The position numbers and the translations under genes are program-made. Under the pieces are notes generated by a model, which was not told where the DNA came from, made no database searches, and saw nothing but the letters and a program-made list of their open reading frames with translations. Below are positions 53,105 to 63,989 of a stretch of DNA of 64,000 nt, in pieces. How positions within the stretch are numbered: the stretch's first letter is position 1; each line of letters opens with the position of its first letter. Origin of the DNA: Fodinibacter sp963833495. Lineage in GTDB: Bacteria > Actinomycetota > Actinomycetes > Actinomycetales > Dermatophilaceae. The stretch covers positions 459,362 through 523,361 of the forward strand of contig CAWHYJ010000011.1 in assembly GCA_963833495.1 (NCBI GenBank). Reading direction: 5' to 3'.

Positions 53105-55317
53105 TCAGGTCACGAACACGACTCCGGCCTCGAGGCCGAAGCGCAGGTACTCGTCCATGCGGGTGGTCAGGTTGGTCAGGCGCTGCGGGTTCTTGAGGAA
53201 GTTGAACGCGCCCATCTCGCCCTCGTCCTCGGCGCCGCTGCGCGATCTCGGGCGGACACGTGTCGGCGAGCTGGCCGTAGGCGCTCGGCGCCGGCGCGCA
53301 GGTCGAGCGACGTGAACGCCGGCGCGACGCGCGCCGCGGCGGCCTCGTCGACCGGGATGGCAGCGGAAGCGCCGCGGCGACGACCGAGGCGAGCGGCAGG
53401 TAGCAGTAGCGCACGCAGCCGGTCTGCCGGTGGCGCGACGGTCACGGCGCCGGTGAAGATCGAGTTGCCGGCCGATCAGCGTGCGCACCTGCGTGCGCGC
53501 CCGCGATCGTGCTCGTCTGCACGTCGGCGTCGGCCTCGGGCGCCGAGATCGCCTGGCCGCCGCCGGCCGTCGACGATGCTGTCGCGGATCCGCAGGCGGG
53601 GCACCGTGTCGCGCCAGGTCGACCGGGCCGCAGATCGACGCGCTCGAGCTCGACCGTCAGCGAGCCGTTCGCGTCGGCTGCGGACGCGTCGAGCCCGGCC
53701 GTCTCGGGCGCGAGCGTGCAGTGCGCGATGCGCAGCCGCCCGAGGTCGCCCGCGGCGACGGTCACGCGGCTGCTCGAGCAGCAGGCCGTCGAGGATCAGC
53801 TCGCCCGGCGCGTCGCCCGGCGACGCCCGGCACGCCGTGCACCGTCGATCGCCCCGCCGACGTGCGGCCGGCGGCCGCGGGCGAGCAGGCGGCCGAAGCG
53901 GCGCTCCGGGCCGGCGCCAGGCTCCGGATCGGGCTCCTCGTCGGCGGGCCAGTCGGCGGCCACGATCAGCAGCCGGCTCCCGGCGCGGATCGTCGATCGT
54001 CGAGGTCGTCGGCGTAGGTGCGGCTGTCCATGACGGCGATCACGCCGATCGTCGGGCTCGGTGAGCGTCGTTCCACGCGTCGACCGCGTCGGCGAGCGTC
54101 GGGCACAGGTCGGGTCGCCCGCGGCGTCGACGGTCACGCCCGTCTGCCAGCGCGGCACCTCGTCCGGGTCCGGCAGGTCCGCGAGCGCGGCGGCCACCGA
54201 GGCGGTGCGGTCGTACGGGCCGCCGCCGAGGTCGCCGGGGAACCCGTACGCGTAGCCGACCTCGACCGCGTCGGCCTGCGCGCCGGCCGGCAGCGCGAGC
54301 CGCCCGAGCACGGGGTCGACGCCGACCTTGAGGCCCTTCGCGGCGTCGGGACGTCGCCAGCCGGTCGCGGGCGGGTCGTCGGCATCGCTGAGGTCGCAGA
54401 TCGCGATCTCCTCGGGCGGCACCTCGCGCGCGGTCCGCCCCCGTCCTCGAGCGACCACGCGGAAGACGGGCTGGCTGTCGTCGAAGTAGACCTCGGCGAA
54501 GTCGGTGCGGTGCGCGGCGCGCGCGCGCCGGCGCTCGCCGAGCTCGTCGTGCAGCGGCCGTCGCCGCAGCGGCGCGGCGACGTTCGGCTCGGCGGCGAGG
54601 TGGGTGAAGTCCTCCTCGGCGCGCGGGACGTTGAACAGCGGGAGGTCGTAGCCGAGCGGGCTGAACGTGTAGCGGCCCTGCTCGGCGCGGCGTGGCGGCG
54701 CGTCGACCGGCCGCGCGGTGGCGCGGCGACGTCGAGCGGGTAGCTCTGCAGGCGCCAGACGTGCAGGCCGACGTTCGGGATGTTGTAGCGGCCGCGGCCG
54801 TTGTCGATGTGGCGCACGTCGGCGAGGTGCTGCGCGCGCTCGAACGGCGTCGCCGGTGAGCGACGGCGGCGTCGGCGCTGCGGACGTCGGCGAACGCGAC
54901 GTCGCTGCGGCGGCGATGGTTCATCGCCCGCGTCGTCGCCAGCCGCTCGAAGTACTCGACGGCCCGCGCGCCCCAGCCGGTCACGTCGCGCGCCAGCTGC
55001 TCGAGCACCGCGACCGTGCCCTTCGCGCGCCGGTAGGCGATCGTGTTGGCGACGAGGCCGCGCTGGCTGAACGGCGCGCCCTCGACCTCGACGCAGCCCG
55101 CGGACGCCGAGCAGGTCGCCGATGTACGGCACGACCCACTCCTGGCAGGTCTCGATGAACCAGTCGTCGTAGAGGCGCTCGATGTCGGCCTCGAGCAGGT
55201 CGAGCTCCTCCTCGGCGATCGCCAGCAGGGCGCGCAGCTGGTCGCCGCCCTCGCTGCGCGTCGCGGATGCGGTGGACGGCGGGCAGCAGGTCGTAGAGGC
55301 GTCGCGCGGTCGGTCAT
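53105..55317 (-). CDS. contractile-injection tail protein (TIGR02242-like)
   Basis: About 735 residues after stitching. The N-terminal third is the phage-tail-P-like domain of these loci: YDLLPAVHRIRDAERGDQLR, ALLAIAEEELDLLEADIERL, YDDWFIETCQEWVVPYIGDL, RGLVANTIAYRRAKGTVAVL. The middle carries FAEVYFDDSQPVFRVV and VEVGYAYGFPGDLGGGPYDR. The last third is repetitive and beta-rich (LRIRDSIVDGGGGQAISAPE), suggesting a beta-helix, ending EMGAFNFLKNPQRLTNLTTR and DEYLRFGLEAGVVFV. It overlaps the preceding baseplate gene by four bases. Probably forms part of the baseplate periphery or a fibre connector. Confidence 0.75.
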
Positions 55318-58300
55318 GTCGTGCGCTCCGTGATCGTCGACGCCGGCCGGATTGACCAGCAGCAGCTCGGCCGGCTCGACCGCGTCGCCGTCGACGTCGC
55401 GCGGGCTGCGCGAACAGGACCGGCTCGAGCGGCTGCGCGACGTCGTCCTCGAGCGTGATCTCGACGTCGGCGGCGAGCTGGTACAGCGCGCTCGAGATAG
55501 GTCGCGACCACGCCCGGCACCGCCCTCGACGACCGTCGATCGACCTCGGCGGCCGTGACGGGCTGGCCGAACGACCGGCGCGCGAACGAGAACGCGGCCA
55601 GCACGCGCGCCCCGGGCGGCCTGCGAGCACGTCGGCGGCGACGGTACGCCGGATCGACGCGGACCGCGGCCTCGACGTCGAAGTAGCGGAGCTGGAACGA
55701 GGCCGACGCTCGACCGTCGAGCCCGGGCTCGCGCGCGCCTCGTCGCACGGCGTCCACGAGGTTGCTCGAACAGCGCCGCGCTCTCGTCGATGACGGCGCC
55801 GTTCGCCGGCGGCGACGGTCACGTGCACGACGTGGCGCGTCGCCGCGCCAGATCGCGATCGCCTGCGCCTTGCCGATGCCGGCGAAGCCGCGCGCGAAGT
55901 CCTCGAAGTCGCGCAGCGAGACGATCCGCTCCATCGTCAGCACGGTCAGCGGCGCGTTCTCGCGCGCCGCGTCGCGGTTCTCCGGCTCGGCGGCGCCGGT
56001 CGTCGGCAGCGGGTTCGTGCACCGCTGCGATGCCGAGCGGGCGCTCGCGCAGCAGCGTCAGGCGGTCGGCGCCGAGCATGCCCGCGAGGCCGATGCCCGA
56101 TCCGGTAGGTCGCGACGATGTTCTCGGTGCCGGTCGGCGGCCGGGCGCCCTGCTCGCCGTCGCCGAAGATCACGGTCGACGACGTGCCGTCGTCGCCGCG
56201 CCGCACGATGTAGCTGCGGCTGCGCGGGCCGAGGCCGTAGAGCACGGGCGCCTCGTCCCAGCGCACGCCGTCGACGCGGACCTCGAGCGTGCTCTCGGCG
56301 CCGCTCGGCGTCGGCGCCGAGACGTAGGTGAGCGGCGGCCGGCGCAGCGCGAAGCGCTGGTTGGCCTGCGAGCCGTCGCCGCCGCCGAGGATCTCGCGGC
56401 CGCACCGTCTCGCCGTGCGTCGCCGGGACGACGTTGGCGTTCAGCGTGACGGTCTTGCGGACGTAGCTGCGCGTCAGGCCCTTGCTCGAGCACCAGCGTC
56501 GTGAAGCCGCCGGCGTGCATCGACGTCCTCGAGCACGAGGATCTCGTCGCCGATCGCGCCGGGCGAGGTCGACGCAGCTCGCCGCGCAGCGCGATCAGGC
56601 GGCCCTGCTCGAGGCCGACGACCATGTCGTCGAGCACGATCTCGCGTGTCGCCGGCCTTCGAGCGGCTCGTCGATCGGCAGCTCGACCAGCTTCGAGGCG
56701 CTCGCTGCGCACGTGGGCGGCGGTCTCGCGGACGCGGAAGTCGGCGCGGCGCGCCCGCGCCCTCGCACGGCGAGCTGCCGTCGCGCTGGGAGAGCACGAG
56801 GCGCGACGCCCGGCCGGAGATGCCGTAGTCGGCGACCGAGTGCGCCGACACGCGGTGACGTAGTAGACGGCCGCGCCGGTCGCGGTCTCGAAGATCGCCC
56901 AGCCCTTGGGCTCGAGGTCCTGCACCTCGCGGTCGAGGTGGACGGTGTCGCCGCCGAGCGACGAGCCCTGCGAGTCGACCCAGACCGATGCGCTGCGGGT
57001 CGTCCCACGAGAACTCCCACGGGTCGCTGTCGCGCTTGCTGTCCGTCGGCGGGCTTCGGCAGCGACGCCCAGCGCGGCGCGTTGTGGCCGAAGAACGCCG
57101 GTCTTCTCGCGGAACCCGTAGACGGCCAGCTCCGCCGTTCGGGGCCACCGGGCGCGCGGCGACGTCGTGAAGCTCCACTCGAGCGGGACGATCGGGTTCG
57201 GTGTCGTCGCGTGCGCGTCGGTGATCCCGTCGGTCAGCGTCGCCGTGTAGCGCATCGACGGGGCGAGCGGCGCGCGCGGCGTCAGCGTGACGGTCTTGCC
57301 GTCGTCGAGCGAGCTCGACGTCGGCGGCGACGACGCGTGCCCGTGCCGTCGCGCAGGAAGAACGTGTCGTCGTGACGTTACGCGAGCTCCTCGTCGAACT
57401 GGCTCGTCGAACGTCGCGCGTGACCGGCACTCGGTCGTCGATCGGGCCGCTCGGCTCGAGCGGGTGCGCGTGCCGGCGAGCCTCGGCGGCGTCCGGTCGC
57501 GGACCGTGAACGTCGATCTCGACCTTCGCGGCGAGCGTGTTGGGCCGGCTTGCCGGTCCGTGGCCGTCCTGCGTCGACGACGACGTCGTAGTCGACGTCC
57601 GTGCTGCGGCGAGCCGAGCGTCGCCGTTGCGGTGTCAGCGTGACGCGTGCCGGTCGCCGCGTCGTACGCTCTTGGTGACGTTCGACCACGGCGTCGGCGT
57701 TCGTGGGCTCGTCGCTCGCAGCGTCACCGCATCCATCGCCGACGCTGGCGTTCATCGGCTCGCTGAACGCGCACGACGACCGCGGTGTTCGGGTGCGGCC
57801 TCGGCCTGTCGCGTCGGGAAGACCGTCAGATCACGGTCGGGACGCGTGACGTCGCGCGCCGGCACGACCTGCACCCACTCGAAGACCGGACCGAGGTCGA
57901 GCCCGATGCGCGATCGCGGTCGATGAAGTCGATCACGGCACAGCCGGGTTCCAGCCACAGGAGCGCGAGCTGGGCGAGCAGCCGCGGCGTTCGTTCCAGG
58001 CGAACTTGAGCGATCCGCTCGCGCGATCTCCTCGGCCGTCAGCGGACGCGGGACGAGCGACCATGATCGGCGGGCTCGATCTCGGCCGGCGCGACCGGCG
58101 GGAGCGGCGGCGGCGTCGGCGGGATGAACGGCGGGTCCGGTCCGGCGGGTGTCGGCGTCGGCGCCGGCGGCTGCGACGCGCGGCGGGAGCTTCGGCGAGC
58201 GCGTCGAGGTCGAGCCGCGTGCGGCCGCGCTCCGGCTCGGGCACGACGTCGGTGACCTCGAGGAGGCTGACGTCGACGCCCGGCGGCTTGCGGTCGACTG

Positions 58301-59020
58301 CGCCTCTCCGTCGAAGCGCGGGCGCGCGGTGATGAGCACGCGGTCGCCGCGCACGAAGCCGGTGGCGATGCCCTCGATGAAGAGCTCCGTCGAGCCGAGG
58401 CTCACCGGCTGCGGGACGGTCAGCCGCGGGCGCAGCGCGTTGAAGTCGCTGCGGGCGACGAGGTCGCCGCTGCGTCTCGAACGTCTGCGGCAGCTCGTCC
58501 TGGCCCGGCAGGCTCTGCACCTTCGTGCCGGCGGCGACGAGCACCTCGCGCGGCGGCGGCGCCATGCCCGGCGGCGTCTGGCCCTGCGACCGCGAAGCGC
58601 CGCTCGACCTCCCAGACGAGATGGGTCGCGGCGGCGACGCCGGGGTTGAGCTCGTAGCCGATCTGCGCGCGCCAGCTCGAGCACCGAGCGGCGCTCGGTC
58701 GCGGTGCGCAGGAAGCCCTCGTTGGCGATCCGCTCCTGGTAGAAGGTCAGCACGTCGCCGACGACCGCCCAGGCGTCGAGCAGCGCGATCGCCGGGTCGT
58801 CGGGCGCCCGCGTCGTGAGCGCGGCGAGCGGGCGCTCGGCCTGGTCCTCGCGGCGGCGACCACGCGGCGATCCGCCGCAGCATCCGCTCGCAGGAAGCGT
58901 GCCGTGGGTCCCGATCCGGTAGTCGAGCGCGGGCGAGCCCGGGGCGGTTGAAGACGCGCGGGCGCCGTCGTCGTCGGCGCGCGGCATCGCAGCCGCAGGT
59001 GTCGAGCGGTCGTCGCTCAC
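55314..59020 (-). CDS. second baseplate J-like protein with inserted SbsA-type Ig domains
   Basis: About 1,235 residues after stitching, GTG start overlapping the previous stop. The N-terminus reads LDYRIGTHGTF, then LAALTTRAPDDPAIALLDAW, AVVGDVLTFYQERIANEGFL and RTATERRSVLELAR, the usual opening of the larger baseplate protein (Afp12-like). Around 57.8-57.1 kb are two bacterial Ig-like (Big_5/SbsA) units: SEPMNASVGDG with VTLTPQ, and TVTLTPRAPLAPSMRYTATL with PLEWSFTT. The baseplate-J part then resumes: SSTVIFGDGEQGARPPTGTE with NIVATYRIG, and MERIVSLRDFEDFARGFAGI with GKAQAIAIW. The protein would form a wedge of the baseplate. Confidence 0.75.
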
Positions 59021-61475
59021 AGGCCGCCCTTCATCTCGATCTCGATGCCGGCCGTTCTCGGGCCGGCTCGGGTCGTTGTCGAGCCGCGCGATCTCGAGCC
59101 GCCCGAGCCGCAGCTCGCCGTCCGCGAGCTCGGTCCGCGGCCGGCTCGCCGTAGCGCTGGAAGCGCCGTGACCTCGACCCACTCGACGCCGGCGACGCCC
59201 ATCGCGGCGGCGACGATCCCGCTCAGGTAGACCGGCTGGCCGAAGGTGAAGTTGTCGGGATGGAAGAAGCCGCGCGGCCGCCGCGCAGCGTCCGGCTCGA
59301 GAACGCCTCGAGCAGCGCCTCCTTGACGTTGCTGCGCACGTAGCCGGGCGCGACGCAGACCGACAGCGCGCAGCTCGAGCGACACGAACTGCGGGCGCGT
59401 CGATCTCGAGGTCGTGGCCGGCGAGCCGGAACCGGTCGAGGAACGCGCGCAGCTCGTCCTCGAACGCGTCGTCGATCGGCGCGGCCGCCGACGCGGTCGA
59501 CGGTGACGAAGATCGTGTACCAGCTCCCGGTCCAGCGCCGCGTCGCGCCCGCCTTCTGCACCTCGGGGTGGCGCTCGGCGAACGCCGCGTAGTCGGCCTC
59601 GGTGACCGCCCGCTTCTGCGTGCGGAACGCCTGCGGCGCGTACAGGCGGACCTGCTCGAGCGGCTCCGGGTCGGCGCCGCCGGTCGCCGGCAGCGGGTTC
59701 GACGACCGGCGTGACCGGGAGGTCGGTGACGATGCGGCGCGAGCGCGCCGGCGCCGACGTTGCCGGCCCGCCCGTTGCCGACCCGGTACGTCGCCGCGAA
59801 CGTCGGCGTCCGGCGGTCGGCGCGCCGCCCGAGCACGCCGTCGCCGAAGCGCACGCGGGCCGAGCCGTCCTCCTCGATCTCGACGCACGAAGTCGGCGGC
59901 GAAGCGGTCGCTGTCGAGCAGGTCGCGCACCGGCTCCCAGCGCTCGCCGTCGGCGAACAGGGCGACGGCCGGGACGGCGCGTCGCGGGGTCGACGCGGGC
60001 CGCGGCGGCCGCCGGCAGCCGCCGCGCCGGCGCGGTCGTCGTACGGCTGCGCCTGGGTCACCGGCCGGCGGGCGAGCCGCGGCCGGAACAGCGCGGCCGG
60101 CGACGCGCGGCGCCGAGCTCCTCGCGCTCGACTGTCGCCGAGCGCCGTCAGCGTCGTGCCGCCGTGGTCGGCGAGCACGACGTTGCCGCGCGCGACGCAC
60201 GCCTCGCTCGCCGCGGTCGTGTGCGCAGGCGCAGGGCGAACGGCAGCGCGTCCTCGGCGCGCCAGCGGACCTCGACGACGTCGACGGGCTCGTCCGGCGC
60301 CGGTGTCGCGCCGCGCCACGGGGTCGGCGGCGAGCCGGACGACGTGGCGGTGCGTCGGGTCGGCGTCCTCCGGGCGGCCCGAGTCCGGATCGCGGACCTC
60401 CTCGAAGATCAGCACGTCGCCGGCGTCGAGAGCCGAGCTCGCCGGCGTGCCGACGAGCGTCGCCGCGGTGGCGCCGGCGGCAGGCAGCACGAGTCGTCGC
60501 CCCAGGTGTAGAGCGGGATCGCGTTGCGGCGTCGCGTACAGCGGAGCGGCGTGCAGCGTCTCGAAGACGAGCGCGCCGCGCGACGAGCGCCTCGCCGACG
60601 TCCGCGGCCGCGATCAGCCGGGTCGGCACCGACCTCGCCGGTGAGGACCATCGTCCCGCGCGGCAGCTCGGCGCCGTCGCCGTCGGACGACCTCGAGCGC
60701 GACCCAGACGCGCGCGCTCGCGCCGTCGTGCATCGGGTAGTCGACCAGCCGCGCGTGCCGGCGCACGGAGGCGCGCCGGCGCGCCGTGCCGAGGTACGCC
60801 TCGGTCGCGACCGCGTCCTGGAAGTAGCTGAGCGAGTCGGCCGCGTAGGCGAGCAGCTCGACGAGCGTCATCAGCGACGTCGGCCGCGTTGCGCTCCCGC
60901 CAGTCCGGCACGAGCACCGCCAGCCGGTCGAGCATCAGCCGCCGGAAGCTGGCGTAGTCCTTCGCCAGGTAGTCGATCTGCGGCGCGGGCGGCTCGGCGT
61001 CCTCGCACGCGCTCGTCGGTCGCGCAGTCGAAGTCGCTCGGGCAGTCGACCTTGAACGAGAAGTCGACCGACGAGAGCAGCTCGTCGAAGCCCGGCGGCG
61101 GGCTCGTCCGGCCGGTCGCCGCGTGCGGACGAGCCGCAGCGTGTAGGTCGAGAAGTCGCCGGAGCTCGTCGCGCGCACGACGAGCGCCGCGGTCGGATCG
61201 TCGAGCTGGTCGACGCGCGCCTGCTCGTCGGCGCGCAGCCGGCCCGGCGACCAGGTCGGCGCGCGCACGCCCACTCGACCTCGATGCCGCGGACGCGCAC
61301 GCCGCCCTCGATCACGACGTTGCGCTCGTCGAGCGCGGTCGAGCGGCCGCAGGCAGTGCACGAGCAGCGTCCGGTGCGAGGCCAGCACCTCGAGGAAGTC
61401 GATGCCGTTGAGCGTGCTGCGCGCGGACGAGCTCGCGTCGCCGGTCCGTCGGGGCAGTAGAGCTGCGTCGCTCAC
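59017..61475 (-). CDS. putative baseplate assembly protein, J-like (TIGR02243-like)
   Basis: About 820 residues after stitching, from a GTG (SDAALLPRRTGD) that overlaps the gp25 stop. Features in order: LNGIDFLEVL, QIDYLAKDYASFRRLMLDRL with AVLVPDWRERN, LVELLAYAADSLSYFQDAVA with TEAYLGTARRRASVRRHARL, a central FGDG-type strand (RVRFGDGVLGRR), EVQKAGATRRWTGSWYTIFV, FFHPDNFTFGQPVYLSGIVA and IARLDNDPSRPENGIEIEMK. This is the first of the two J-type wedge proteins (Afp11-like). Frame breaks occur about every 100-150 bases. Confidence 0.78.
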
Positions 61476-61834
61476 GGCCGCGTCCCGCTCGAACTGCTCG
61501 ACGCGGCGCTCCTGCGTGCGCACGAGCCGGTAGACGACCGTGCACGACGAGCGTCGCCTCGCCGCCCTCGACCGTCGCGTCCTCGACCTCGATCAGGTCG
61601 CCGAGCCACTGCTGGAGCGCGCCCTGCACGAGCAACTGGGTCGCGGTGGCGAGCTCCTCGCGGTTCGGGTCGAAGACGAGCTGCAGCAGCCCGCTGCCGA
61701 ACGTCGGGCGGTTGACGCGCTCGCCCGGCGCCGTGAACAGCACCTGCTCGATCAGGTCGCGGACGTGCGCCGGCGTCGTCGGCGCGCGCGGTGCGCCCGC
61801 GGGCGTCGGCGTGGAACGGGAAGTCGACCTGCAT
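61472..61834 (-). CDS. GPW/gp25-like baseplate protein
   Basis: About 120 residues: QVDFPFHADARGRTA, then RDLIEQVLFTAPGERVNRPT, FGSGLLQLVFDPNREELATA, TQLLVQGALQQWLGDLIEVE and a final strand LVVHVVYRLVRTQERR. The NRPTFGSGL segment and the following helix are diagnostic of gp25-like proteins, which nucleate the sheath at the baseplate. The start overlaps the PAAR stop (TGATG). Two compensating breaks leave start and stop in the same frame. Confidence 0.82.
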   Translation of the reverse strand: MQVDFPFHADARGRTARADDAGARPRPDRAGAVHGAGRARQPPDVRQRAAAARLRPEPRGARHRDPVARAGRAPAVARRPDRGRGRDGRGRRGDARRARSSTGSCARRSAASSSSSGTRP

Positions 61835-62171
61835 CACTGTCCCCGTCACCCGCAGCTGCGTCACGACGACCGACGGCGGGCCGCCGGGGATCTGCTCGGC
61901 GCTCTGGCAGAGGCCGCTGCTGATCTGCAGGATCGCGGGCTGGCCGCCGACGCGTGACGCGCGTGGCCGGCACGAGCCACTGCACCTTCACGCACGGCTG
62001 CGGCTTGCCCGGCGGCACCGTGAACGCGCAGCCGGCGACCAGGTACGTGTCGCCCATCGTCGCCACCGGCTGGCCGCCGACCGAGACCCGCGGGCTGCCC
62101 GGGACCGTCGAGACCTGGCCGCCGTGCGGGCACATCGCCGTGGCGCCGACGTGGAACAGCGGCGAGCCCAT
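61834..62171 (-). CDS. PAAR-like spike-tip protein
   Basis: About 112 residues: LFHVGATAMCPHGGQVSTVP, GSPRVSVGGQPVATMGDTYL, VAGCAFTVPPGKPQPCVKVQ, WLVPATRV and VGGQPAILQISSGLCQSAEQ, ending near VTGQ if one G is removed from the GGGG run at 61848-61852. The CPHGG and VAGCAF segments are the cysteine/histidine metal-binding pattern of spike-tip proteins in extracellular contractile systems. It caps the gpV spike. The ATG overlaps the gpV stop. Confidence 0.82.
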
Positions 62172-62671
62172 CAGATCACCTCCAGGGCGCCGTTGTTGAC
62201 CGAGACGCTGGCCGGCGTGAGCTTCACGCTCGGCCGCCGTTGGTGAGCTCGATCCCCGACGAGTTCATGACGAGCTTCAGCGGCGTCGTCACCGCCGGCG
62301 GCTTGACCTCGATCGTGAGCCCGCCGCCGCCCGGCAGGTCGTTGAGCTGCGAGCGTGATCGCGTCGGTCTTGAGGACCTTGTTCTCGGCCAGCGCCGGGC
62401 TGGCGCGGGCACTCGCCGGTGCCCCAGAAGCAGCCGGTCCAGATCGGGTAGTCGGGGTTGCCGCGCCTCGAACTCGACCCACACGTTCGCGCCGACCGGC
62501 GGGACCGCGAAGAAGCCCGACCTGCGACCCGGCGTACGGGGCGCACGGCATCGCCCAGCTCAGCCGGCCGTCGCCCAGCACGGCCGGGACGGAGACCTGG
62601 ACGCGGCCCTGCTGGAGCGGGTCGACGTTGTTCTCGACCTTGCCGCGGTACTTGCCGTAGAACTCGCTCAT
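62171..62671 (-). CDS. baseplate assembly protein V (spike, OB-fold)
   Basis: About 166 residues: MSEFYGKYRGKVENNVDPLQ, QGRVQVSVPAVLGDGRLSWA, MPCAPYAGSQVGFF, NVWVEFEARNPDYPIWTGCF and WGTGECP form the OB-fold domain shared by phage gpV and the C-terminal part of VgrG. The last part (SVKLTPASVSVNNGALEVI) is a beta-helix-like tail. It builds the central spike under the PAAR tip. In VgrG/Afp8 proteins this is fused to gpD; here it is separate and overlaps the gpD stop by four bases. Confidence 0.82.
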   Translation of the reverse strand: MSEFYGKYRGKVENNVDPLQQGRVQVSVPAVLGDGRLSWAMPCAPYAGSQVGLLRGPAGRRERVGRVRGAATPTTRSGPAASGAPASARASPALAENKVLKTDAITLAAQRPAGRRRAHDRGQAAGGDDAAEARHELVGDRAHQRRPSVKLTPASVSVNNGALEVI

Positions 62672-63815
62672 ACCGGCACCACCGGGGTCGTCGAGCCGAG
62701 CCCTTCGCGCGCCAGCTCGAACCTCTGCGTGTAGCGGCCGAGCGCGATCTTGTGGGTGACGCGCCGGACGTAGTAGAGGCCGTCGTAGCTGAAGCCGGCG
62801 CCGCGCACGCCGACCAGCGCCGCGCGCCTGCAGCACGCCGCCGTAGCTGCCGGCGTCGAGCTCGCCCTCGAGCTTGACCGCGTCGGTCGTCGCCTCCATC
62901 GCGCCCTGCGCCTGCGCCATCGCCTGGACGCGTGTTCGCGCCGCTCTCGCGCAGCTGCTGCGCGGCGCACGTTCGGCCCGTCGACCAGCCACGACGGCAT
63001 CGAGGCGAGCGGCGGCCGCAGGCTGCCGAACGTCTGCACCGGCACCTTCTGGTTGGTCGAGCGGTCCTGCACCTCGCCCTCGACCATCGCCGGCCCGAGC
63101 CCGTCCTTGGCCGCCTGGTCGAGCTTGGCGTTCGTCTCCGGGCCCATGTTCACCGTGATCGCGCGCTGCGGCAGGCCGACGCGGATCGGCGGGCCCCAGT
63201 ACGCGTAGTTGGTGAACGGCACCGGGCCCGGGCGCGACGTAGAAGACGTAGCCGTGGAGCTCGGCGAGCTTGCGCAGGTAGTCGAGGTCGGTGCCCTGCT
63301 GGACCGGGATGCGCTCGATCGGGAGCGGCACGTCGAACGCCGCCGGCGGGATGACGACCGGGATCAGCCCGTACTGCGCGTAGCTGAGGATCAGCTTGCG
63401 CGGCGATCAGCATCTCGTTCTGGGCCGGATGCTCGACCGAGCGCTCCTCGCGGTCCATCATGACGCTGACGTCCTCGCCCTTGATCGTCAGCGTCGAGGT
63501 GCCCGGCTCGGTGCCCTGCGCGAAGCTCCTGGCGGGTGATGATCCCGTCCATCAGCACGTGCGGCATCGCGTTGAACGTGACCATCACGATCACGCGGTT
63601 GAACGGCCGCAGCAGCGGGTTGGACGAGCAGCGCGTAGTCCATCAGCGCGGCCGGGCCGGCGCGGCCGACGTTGAACGTGATCGAGAAGCCCGACTGGCC
63701 GTCGTCGCGGTGCGTCACCTCGACCTCGTGCACGGCCTCGATCAGCGGCGGCGGCGCCGGGCACGGCGACGGTCGGGCCGATCAGGAGCGTGAGGCGGAC
63801 GCCGAGCAGGCTCAT
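62668..63815 (-). CDS. gpD-like baseplate hub protein (VgrG N-terminal type)
   Basis: About 380 residues after stitching: SLLGVRLTLLIGPTV, VEVTHRDDGQSGFSITFNVG, VIVMVTFNAMPHVLMDGIIT, STLTIKGEDVSVMMDREERS, PLPIERIPVQQGTDLDYLRK, LAELHGYVFYVAPGP, YAYWGPPIRVGLPQRAITVN and GLYYVRRVTHKIALGRYTQR. The IPVQQGTDLDYLRKLAELHG helix is typical of late-control gpD/phage hub domains. It forms the trimeric hub joining inner tube and spike. Four or more single-base breaks. Confidence 0.78.
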
Positions 63816-63989
63816 GGCTGCGGGAAGGGGACGCGGAGGCGGCGGCCGGCCTGCTGCGAGCTCGCCGGGGTCGAGGGCGTCGTTGGCGTCGCAGACGCGC
63901 CAGAACGCCTCGGGGTCGCCGAGCGTGCGGGCGGTGATCAGGTCGAGGCGGTCGCCCTGGGCCACGACGACCTCGACCAGCAGCGGCAT
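63812..63989 (-). CDS. LysM-type tail protein
   Basis: About 58 residues: VEVVVAQGDRLDLITARTLG, DPEAFWRVCDANDALDPGEL and, after one extra base, QQAGRRLRVPFPQP. This is the LysM-like fold (GDRL-x-x-I-AR ... P-x-x-FWR-x-x-DAN) of the small protein that links tube and hub in contractile systems (Afp7/gp53-like). The stop overlaps the next ATG (ATGA). It is the first gene of the cluster inside the window. More genes of the operon should lie beyond base 64000. Confidence 0.78.

Noticed and set aside
49329..61475. programmed frameshifting in the baseplate genes
   Set aside because: Breaks are far too many, in both directions, lack slippery heptamers with structure, and also occur in unrelated transposases and gmd.
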